A DNA stretch of 64,000 nucleotides, from the NCBI GenBank assembly GCA_023374045.1, contig CM041776.1:47684171-47748170 (forward strand), written 5' to 3'. The notes under the pieces are model-generated. The model was given only the letters and a program-made list of their open reading frames with translations. It had not been told where the DNA came from and did not search any database. The position numbers and the translations under genes were made by a program. Shown here one piece after another: positions 58,311-64,000 of this stretch. How positions within the stretch are numbered: position 1 is the first letter of the stretch; each line of letters opens with the position of its first letter. Origin of the DNA: Limonium bicolor. Its lineage: Eukaryota > Streptophyta > Magnoliopsida > Caryophyllales > Plumbaginaceae.

Positions 58311-58823
58311 GGTGTAACGGCTTTCTGCCGGAGTTAGGATTTTTCCGGTGTAATATACTGGTATCTCTTTTTTCTCCTCCTCCATTATTAACACAGCCGC
58401 TACCGCCCAATCCGTGGCAGACAGGTAGAGATACAAGTCCTGACCAGGTGCCGGAACACCTAGTTTTGGCAGTTCTTTGAGCATCTCCTTGATCCTTTCA
58501 AAGGCATCTACACATTCTTGATTCCACTAGAATCTCTTGTTCTTCCGTAGAGTACTGAAAAAAGGTATTGACTTTTCTTGGAGTTTTGAACAGAATCTGG
58601 CTAAAGCTGTGAGCCTTCCGTTCAATGCTTGCACATCTTTAATGTTCTTTGGTGGCGATAGATCGAGGATTGCCTGGGTTTTTTCGGGATCTACTTCAAT
58701 CCCTCTTTGCCCAACGATGAAGCCTAAGAACTTCCCCTTTGTAACTCCAAATACACATTTTTCCGGATTCAGCTTGATCTGGAACCTGTCCAGGGTGTCA
58801 AAGGTTTCTCTTAGATCTTCCAT
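58284..58823 (-). pseudogene. RT thumb/connection and start of RNase H of E
   Basis: Two open stretches: 58823-58527 with KLNPEKCVFGV, KFLGFIVGQRGIEVDPEK and NGRLTALARF (thumb region), then after a TAG, 58526-58284 with YLYLSATDWAVAAVLI, PVYYTGKILTPAE and RYTNIEKICL (RNase H start). Joining to the RT core needs a shift near 58830. The stop at 58527-58529 interrupts the chain. Confidence 0.8.
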
Positions 58824-59386
58824 GTGCTCCGCACAGGAATTACTTTTACCACGATATCATCGACATATGCTTCTACATTCCGGGCCAACTGTTGCCTGAA
58901 CACTTTGTCTATCATTCTTTGGAAGGTTGCACCCGCATTTTTTAATCCGAAAGGCATCACCTTATAGCAAAAGGTTCCGGCCGAGGTAATAAAAGATGTT
59001 TTTTCTGAATCCTCTTCATTCATTCTTATTTGATTATATCCTGAAAACGCATCCAAAAAACTTAAGACAGAACTTTGAGCCGTTGAAGCAACCAATCTAT
59101 CTATTGATGGTAATGGATAAAAGTCTTTAGGACATGCTTTATTCAGATCTGTGAAGTCCACACACATTCTCCATTTGCCATTTGATTTTTTAACCATCAC
59201 GACATTGGCCAGCCACTTGGGATAGGACACCTCTCTGATGAATCCGGCTTTGAGCAGTTTTTGCACCTCAGCACGTGCCGCAAGGTCTCTTTCCTCTCCT
59301 ATTATCCTTCTCCTTTGCCGGATGGCTGGGTGCTTTGGATCCACTCGTAGGTCATGCTGGATAACGCTTGGGTCTACTCCTGGCAT
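58811..59386 (-). pseudogene. Reverse transcriptase core of E
   Basis: It reads MPGVDPSVIQHDL, MVKKSNGKWRMCVDFTDLNK, LDAFSGYNQI, MPFGLKNAGATFQRM and the catalytic AYVDDIVVK, the conserved RT blocks in order. The wording is that of Tat-lineage RT. The frame ends 14 codons after YVDD by a frameshift, after which the thumb continues in another frame. The ATG is internal to the polyprotein and overlaps the end of the protease frame by 13 nt, where a one-base shift is likely. Confidence 0.92.
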
Positions 59387-60090
59387 TTCGTCCTACTCCA
59401 GGCGAAAGTTGTCCTTCTTTTTTCCAGGAATCTCATTAGGTGAGTTTGTTCTCCACTGCCGAACGCATTTCCTATTTTAAAAAATTTAGAAGGGTCAGTT
59501 CTTAAGTGTACCTCTCTTGGTGGTTCCTTAGAGGTTCCACAGTCTTCTGTTCTTTGATCCGGCTCCGGCGGGAAAGGAAGCTTTCCCTTGAATTCCTTTT
59601 CCGACCCCACCGTTTTGACCATCTCTTCTTCCGGCATTCCCTCCATGATGCGGACCTCACACACTCGAGCCATCTTTTGACTCCCTTTTATGGTTACCAC
59701 CTTTCCAGCCCTGGTTAGATACTTCATCTTCAGGTGGTGAGTGCTGCAAATTGCTTTGAAAGCATTAATCCCTGGCCGGCCGAGATACATATTGTACCCG
59801 GAAAGTCCTGGTACAATGAAGGCTGTGAGCTTTTCAGTTCTTCGTTCGTCTCCCAATCCTAATGTTATGGTGAAGTCTATGCTCCCCGAAGACTTGGTAG
59901 AAACGCCCCCAACAAAGCCTCCAAGAACCGCCGAATACGGCTTAATCTTACTTTCTGGGATTTCCAACCTTTTAACTGCCTCAGCAGATATGACATTCGC
60001 TCCAGCCCCGCTATCTATCAGGATTCCTTCCATCATCCTGTCATTCACTTGCGCCCGAATGACCAGCGGATCATTGTGAGGGTATAACAC
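59374..60090 (-). pseudogene. Aspartic protease of E
   Basis: It processes the polyprotein. It opens with YPHNDPLVI, then the active-site stretch GILIDSGAGANVIS (DSG triad). YNMYLGRPGINAFKA and STHHLKMKYLT follow, all typical of Tat proteases. The C-terminal part leads to the FAWSR stretch that precedes RT, then stops by frameshift. Coding sequence continues upstream past this ATG to about 60220 with one more shift near 60100. Confidence 0.88.
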
Positions 60091-60220
60091 CCCTTCTTCA
60101 TCTTGTCTGTAAAGAAAATCTGGGGAAGGTTTTCTCGCTTGGCGATTTTTCTTTCCGGTAGTTCTTGATGTACCGCATGAATATGTCTTTTTCTTTCGTT
60201 TGGGGTCAACGGTCCTACCT

Positions 60221-60444
60221 CTGAAAAGAGACCTGAGAATTTGCTTAAGAGAAAAAGGTTTATTAGGCTTTTTATTTTTTCCGGAAAAGACTTACCGGAA
60301 GATTCCGGTAGATTTTTACAACATGTGTTTTTTTTCTGAAAAGAAGAGAAAAAAGTCCAATTACACAGCCCTCGCCTTTTTACTAATCATGGCAGGGCCT
60401 ACCTAATACCAGAGAAACAAAAACTTCTCCTCCTTCTTACAAAC
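60221..60444 (-). other. Candidate intron between gag and protease of E
   Basis: 224 bp, minus strand, TCTCAG|GTTTGTAAG...CTCTTTTCAG|AG, T-rich, with stops in all frames. Excision joins the gag frame (after GMIS) in phase to VGPLTPNERKRH, which leads toward the protease. Ogre/Tat elements are known to have an intron in their coding part. Intron rather than insertion is inference. Confidence 0.5.
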
Positions 60445-61852
60445 CTGAGATCATACCGACTGTTTTGCCGTGATTCAGCTCAGGGTGGATCTCTTCTTGC
60501 TGGTGATTTCGAGAGGTGGACTGATTTTGCCTGCCATATTGCTTCTGCTGGCCTACCACCTGTTTTCCCTTGCCTTTCTTGTCTTCTTCGATGATCCTCA
60601 ATTCTTTGGCCAGAGTGGCGCAATTTGCGGTTCTATGGCTTTTGCAGCCATGATATTCACAGAAGGCTACCGGAATCTCCCCTGGGTAAGGCTTCTTTGG
60701 TGGAGGCAGATATCCCTCTTTAACCGCCGCCGCATACCTGCCTGGATCAATCTGAACGGCAACCCGGCGTTCTGATACTGAGGTGCCTGGGATGGAGCTT
60801 TGTAGTAAGGCTTGTATCTGAGCCTCCCCCGGACGAACTTCCTGAAGCGTTGCCGGAAGAGCCATTCCCATTTAGTCCTCCCTTCTTGTCGTTGATCGTT
60901 TTGAAGCTATTTGCCAAATCTCTGGCCTTATTTTCCGCCACTTCTGACTTTAGAAATTCATGAATCATTTCGGCCAGCTCTCCATGGGTTTTTGGGGCTT
61001 TTGTCGCGATTTTCCCGGCAAGCCTGGGCTGTGCCAGCCCGTTTCCGAAAGCCTTGATTAGAATCTTCTCATCAATGTCATCGATTTCGGCTACCTGCTT
61101 ATGAAACCTTTCACTGAACACTTTCACCGTCTCCCCCTTCCTCTGTTTGAGATCCATTAGTTCTATCGTTTCCTTCTTGATTTTCTTGCTTGCAGCAAAG
61201 TACTGCTGGAACTCCTCAGTTAGTTGCTTAAAACTTGAGATCGACTGCGGGGGCCTTGTTGAGATCCAACCGAGCGCTCTTTTAGATAATGTTCCCGGAA
61301 ACAGATTACAGAGGGCGAGCGAACTTATCCCTTGCGTGTTCATTGCGAACATAAATTTCTGAACGTGAAGAGCAGGATCCCCGGTTCCATCATACTTTTC
61401 CACTGCAGGCGCGACAAAGTGGGGAGGAAGCTTTGCCTTCCTGATTTTCTCAGAGAAGGGGTAAAGAGTCATGTCGATCGAATCATCTTCCTCAGTTTCA
61501 TCGCTGACGATCAGAGTTTTCTCTAGCTGCTCTTTCTTCCGGCTGTTGCTCGCTTCGGAGCCGCGATTCTTGAGCGATTCGAGCGCCTCAGTCATTCCCA
61601 TTTCTTCTGGTATTCCTCATCTCGCTGCATCAGCTCCTGCTGCAAGACTTCATTCCCCTCCACTATTCTCTCGTCAATGGTTCTGACTAAGCTTTTCAAC
61701 ATCTCTTCCAACGCTTGCTTGGAGATCATATCTTCGGCTTCCACTCTGTTTGCTTCCACATTGTTGATCTCGCCTTCAGGTCGGGGTGTCTTTCTTGTTC
61801 TTGGAGCCATCTTTGCTCGCGTATCTCCTTCGCTTACACCTGCAAAAGACAC
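60437..61852 (-). pseudogene. Gag of E, frameshifted twice
   Basis: Three overlapping frames. 61852-61592 is the N-terminal part; MAPRTRK at 61810 is a more typical start, about 135 nt after the PBS. 61601-60747 holds PHFVAPAVEKYDGTGDPALHVQ, ISSFKQLTEEFQQYF, LKQRKGETVKVFSERFHKQ and AELAEMIHEFL-like stretches of a Tat capsid. 60871-60437 holds a knuckle-like CEYHGCKSHRTANCATLAKEL. Frameshifts lie near 61600 and 60850. The product would be about 470 residues, a usual length for the lineage. Confidence 0.88.
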
Positions 61853-61945
61853 AACCTCAAAGTTTCAAAGTTTCGTTGTTTTGTTCAAAATCAGACTACC
61901 TCCGGTGGACTCGTGGTTGCTAAGAAAGATCTTGAGCCATTCGTT

Positions 61946-61965
61946 TCCCACAGACGGCACCAAAA
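61946..61965 (-). other. Primer binding site of element E
   Basis: Minus strand TTTGGTGCCGTCTGTGGGAA directly follows the LTR end TATTTCA. It is not the tRNA-iMet type; the donor tRNA was not identified. Confidence 0.75.
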
Positions 61966-62381
61966 TGAAATAGTAAGTTCCTAATTCCCTAACCTCCTAT
62001 CCTAATCTCTAATCTGATTCTTATTCTGCTACTAGACCTTTTACCCTTTATCGAGTTACCTTTCTACTTCGCAACTGAGCTTTTTGAGAGGGAGAATCGT
62101 AAAGGCAATGCAACAGTGTATATTTTTGAGTGTGAAAAACGTATCTTTTACCGTGGGGCTGAACCCCTATTTATAGTGTTTACACTGCCAGATTGAGAGT
62201 TGCCAGCCTGTACTTCTTTTTAATTGCCAGGCTGGCGTTTACATATAAGCAGGATATTTAATTTACTCATCCGGCCGGAACATTCTCCGATCCGGCGACA
62301 TTCCCTGTTCTAAGCTGTTCCTTCTAGTCACATAGGACCGGATGTTCTACCTTTCCTTATTCTCGTACTTTTCCCTCTTCA
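61966..62381 (-). repeat. 5' LTR of element E
   Basis: 416 bp, near-identical to 45832-46247, followed on the plus strand by the GGTTA duplication (62382-62386). Confidence 0.95.
62167..62176 (-). promoter_or_regulatory. TATA box of E
   Basis: CTATAAATAG on the minus strand, followed by GGGG...CCCC hairpin arms. It is well placed in a 416-bp LTR to drive the gag-pol transcript. Confidence 0.65.
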
Positions 62382-62386
62382 GGTTA

Positions 62387-63555
62387 TACCGTTGCTAATA
62401 TTTATATGGTTTAGCATTTCGTCTAAGCTCAGCTCCCTGCTGACTGATGTGTCGGTTCATCTCATCATGGTCAGGCCGTCAGGCCTTTGCAAGGTCTTAT
62501 TTTTCTGTTCTCGTGGATTTACAATCCGGTGTTAATATGCGTTTCAACTGTAGTGTTCTCCTATCTCGCCTTGATGGCTTTTCGTGTAGCTTAACCGTGG
62601 TAGCACTTGCTATGGCAAGTGCGCCATGCAGGATGGGTTATTGGTACAAAGTACATCGGTAGTGACACTTCCTTCTAATTTCCATGTAATTGGTAGTCCT
62701 TGGGACTCCTTTGATAATCTCTTATTTTGGATAACCGTCCATCCGGCAGTTTCCTTGTTGTTTGACAGTACTGTCATCTATTAGGGTGTTCCTCTTTCTG
62801 AGGGAATCCCTTAATATTTTCTTATGTCTTAATCCTCCCTCCTGTCTCCACACGTTTTGTTGTGGTTACTAAGCAACGGTTTTCCTTTAGGCACTACATT
62901 GTAGTCCTATTCCGGTATACCATTTATATGAGTTCCTATCGTCGTCCGCATTATGTTGACCAGGTTTTATAACCTTCCTTGTTGTATGGGGTTGGAGTTC
63001 CCGTTTCTAACTGGACTTTCCAGTAATCTCAAATCTCAGGCTTTGTATTATCCCACTGTTATGCTCACTCGGACCGCTGTCCGGCACTCATGTCTCTTAT
63101 CATTTCCTTTCTATTGCACCCGTAGTGCTTTCCTTATCATTGGTATTGCGGGTTATTCCGACTGCGTAGCATGTCGACCCATGTTGCCGGTAATTACCGT
63201 TCCCTTATTGATAGAATTCCATCGGTAGCTCCTGTTTCTCTGTTGCGCTCCGTTAAAAACCTCCAAGTTCTCCGTAACTGTGTGCAACCAGTTGTTTCTC
63301 GTATTGCTTACTGTTAGCTAACTGCCAGATCGGGTTTCCCCGAGTATGAGAAGGCTTTCTTCCCTCTGGCGTTTGTTCCACATATTTATGGTTAGGGATG
63401 TGGAGGGCGGGCCTAGGTACTATAGATGTCCGGTAAACACCGGGAAGTCCTGACTAACGCACCTCTCACTCTATCTCTCAACCCTTAACCCATAACTCAA
63501 TCTCAACCTCAATATTCTCCTAAGTTCGGTATTTCTTGTCTTCAGAGCGTAACTA
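62387..63555 (-). mobile_element. Element D internal region, 5' part, with gag relic and palindrome
   Basis: The minus strand follows A 5971-7000: inverted repeat after the PBS, CGCCAGAG and TACTCGGGGAAACCCGATCTGG of the decayed gag start near 63325-63395. The near-perfect palindrome (62603-62622) differs from A in one central base. No open frame remains. Confidence 0.7.
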
Positions 63556-63568
63556 CGCTCTGATACCA
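63556..63568 (-). other. Primer binding site, initiator tRNA-Met (element D)
   Basis: Minus strand TGGTATCAGAGCG, 4 nt after the LTR end. Confidence 0.93.
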
Positions 63569-63572
63569 CTTT

Positions 63573-64000
63573 TGTAACACCCCAACTCAATCCAATTGTG
63601 GTCTCACAACTTAACAGCATATATATATACATGTCACAACGGAATTCTTTACAATCCAGGACCTTGCCACGGTCTGACTACAGAATATACCGAACATTAG
63701 TACATAACAACCTTAACCAAATACATATTCTTCTTACAATCCTCTCAACAACCTATACATCTTACTAACTCAATTGCCATATGAGTGTACATGCACAACT
63801 CGTAGGTCACTCTTAATCCTTAACACTTGTATCCTCTTCTTACTCTTGCGACGGCCGCTTCCTGATGTACCTGTGTAGTAAAAACAGCCCCCAAAGGGGG
63901 TCAGCACGAATGCTGGTACGATCCCCTCATGGCCCCCAAGCTAACGTGGCTACGACGACTAATTGTCGATAGCATGGAGGTTGATTAGATGCACAATATA
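63573..64000 (-). repeat. 5' LTR of element D (partial, cut by window end)
   Basis: On the minus strand it ends GGGGTGTTACA. It carries the TACCAG (about 63914), GCTGACCCCC/GGGGGCTG hairpin and CACAGGTACAT module near 63870-63935. Confidence 0.85.

Larger units (their letters stand above)
45832..62381 (-). mobile_element. Element E: Tat-lineage Ty3/gypsy retrotransposon on the minus strand
   Basis: Two 416-bp LTRs with matching TSDs enclose gag, PR, RT, RNase H, a second (aRNH-like) RNase H, integrase, a 44-bp minisatellite, an antisense gene and a PPT. Element G sits next to the 3' LTR. Without G and its TSD the element is about 11.3 kb. Domain order, the second RNase H and an antisense ORF between pol and 3' LTR are known traits of Tat elements. 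Several single-base frameshifts, some beside homopolymers, break the polyprotein; they may be decay or sequencing error. Confidence 0.93.
40809..64000 (-). mobile_element. Element D: relative of A on the minus strand, carrying nested E and G
   Basis: The partial 3' LTR (40809-41747), terminal PPT (41748-41784), internal PPT (42905-42941), conserved 150-bp block, palindrome (62603-62622), weak gag start, PBS (63556-63568) and partial 5' LTR (63573 on) are all in A's order. After removing E the internal region is about 5.3 kb. No minus-strand frame in it is recognisable, so D is non-autonomous. Both LTRs are incomplete here, one at the gap and one at the window edge. Confidence 0.85.

Noticed and set aside
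58527..61852. Single intact gag-pol polyprotein in E
   Set aside because: Domains are complete and in order, but at least two shifts in gag, and shifts before and after RT plus a stop, prevent an unbroken frame as sequenced.

Overview
The window is plant nuclear DNA made almost entirely of nested LTR retrotransposons. Evidence: tRNA-iMet and Athila-type primer binding sites, Ty3/gypsy gag-pol of the Tat lineage, chromovirus (Tekay/Del-like) gag and integrase ends, matching 5-bp target-site duplications (TSDs), and very AT-rich LTRs of 3.7-5.6 kb. A repeat-rich flowering plant is most likely; the species cannot be told. I see no host protein gene. A 500-N assembly gap lies at 40309-40808.

Layout. 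(1) 1-2229 and 20067-20971 are the two halves of an old element, I. It is split by element A (2230-20061, TSD TTTCG), a large non-autonomous chromovirus relative with 3.7-kb LTRs. A's 3' LTR is split in turn by a 5.6-kb solo LTR of element B (14052-19647, TSD GCAAA). (2) 14052-21621 is repeated almost base for base at 27828-35413. Between the copies lies the rest of a full-length B with damaged gag, no visible RT and an integrase tail. The join at 21615-21621 carries 7 bp of microhomology between LTR C and LTR B. It reads either as a tandem duplication followed by solo-LTR formation, or as two haplotypes stitched together. (3) 35310-40308 holds two more related LTRs, C and H. (4) From 40809 to the window end, element D (minus strand, same family as A) contains element E (45832-62381, minus, TSD GGTTA). 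E is a Tat-lineage element with gag, protease, RT, RNase H, a second RNase H domain and integrase, plus an intron-bearing antisense gene and a 44-bp minisatellite. E contains element G (46252-51451, plus, TSD ATCAG), a non-autonomous Athila-type element.

How it works together. A, B, D and G lack a complete pol and would have needed enzymes supplied in trans. E has the full domain set but several frameshifts. The most notable pattern is structural. In three lineages (chromovirus A/B/D, Athila-type G, Tat E) the polypurine tract is immediately preceded by a small hairpin, and a second hairpin-plus-purine-tract copy lies upstream. Arrays of short stem-loops with changing but complementary arms recur in several LTRs and in the 3' untranslated parts. 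Three conserved non-coding blocks are shared by otherwise diverged elements. E's pol also contains two segments that look like in-frame introns.
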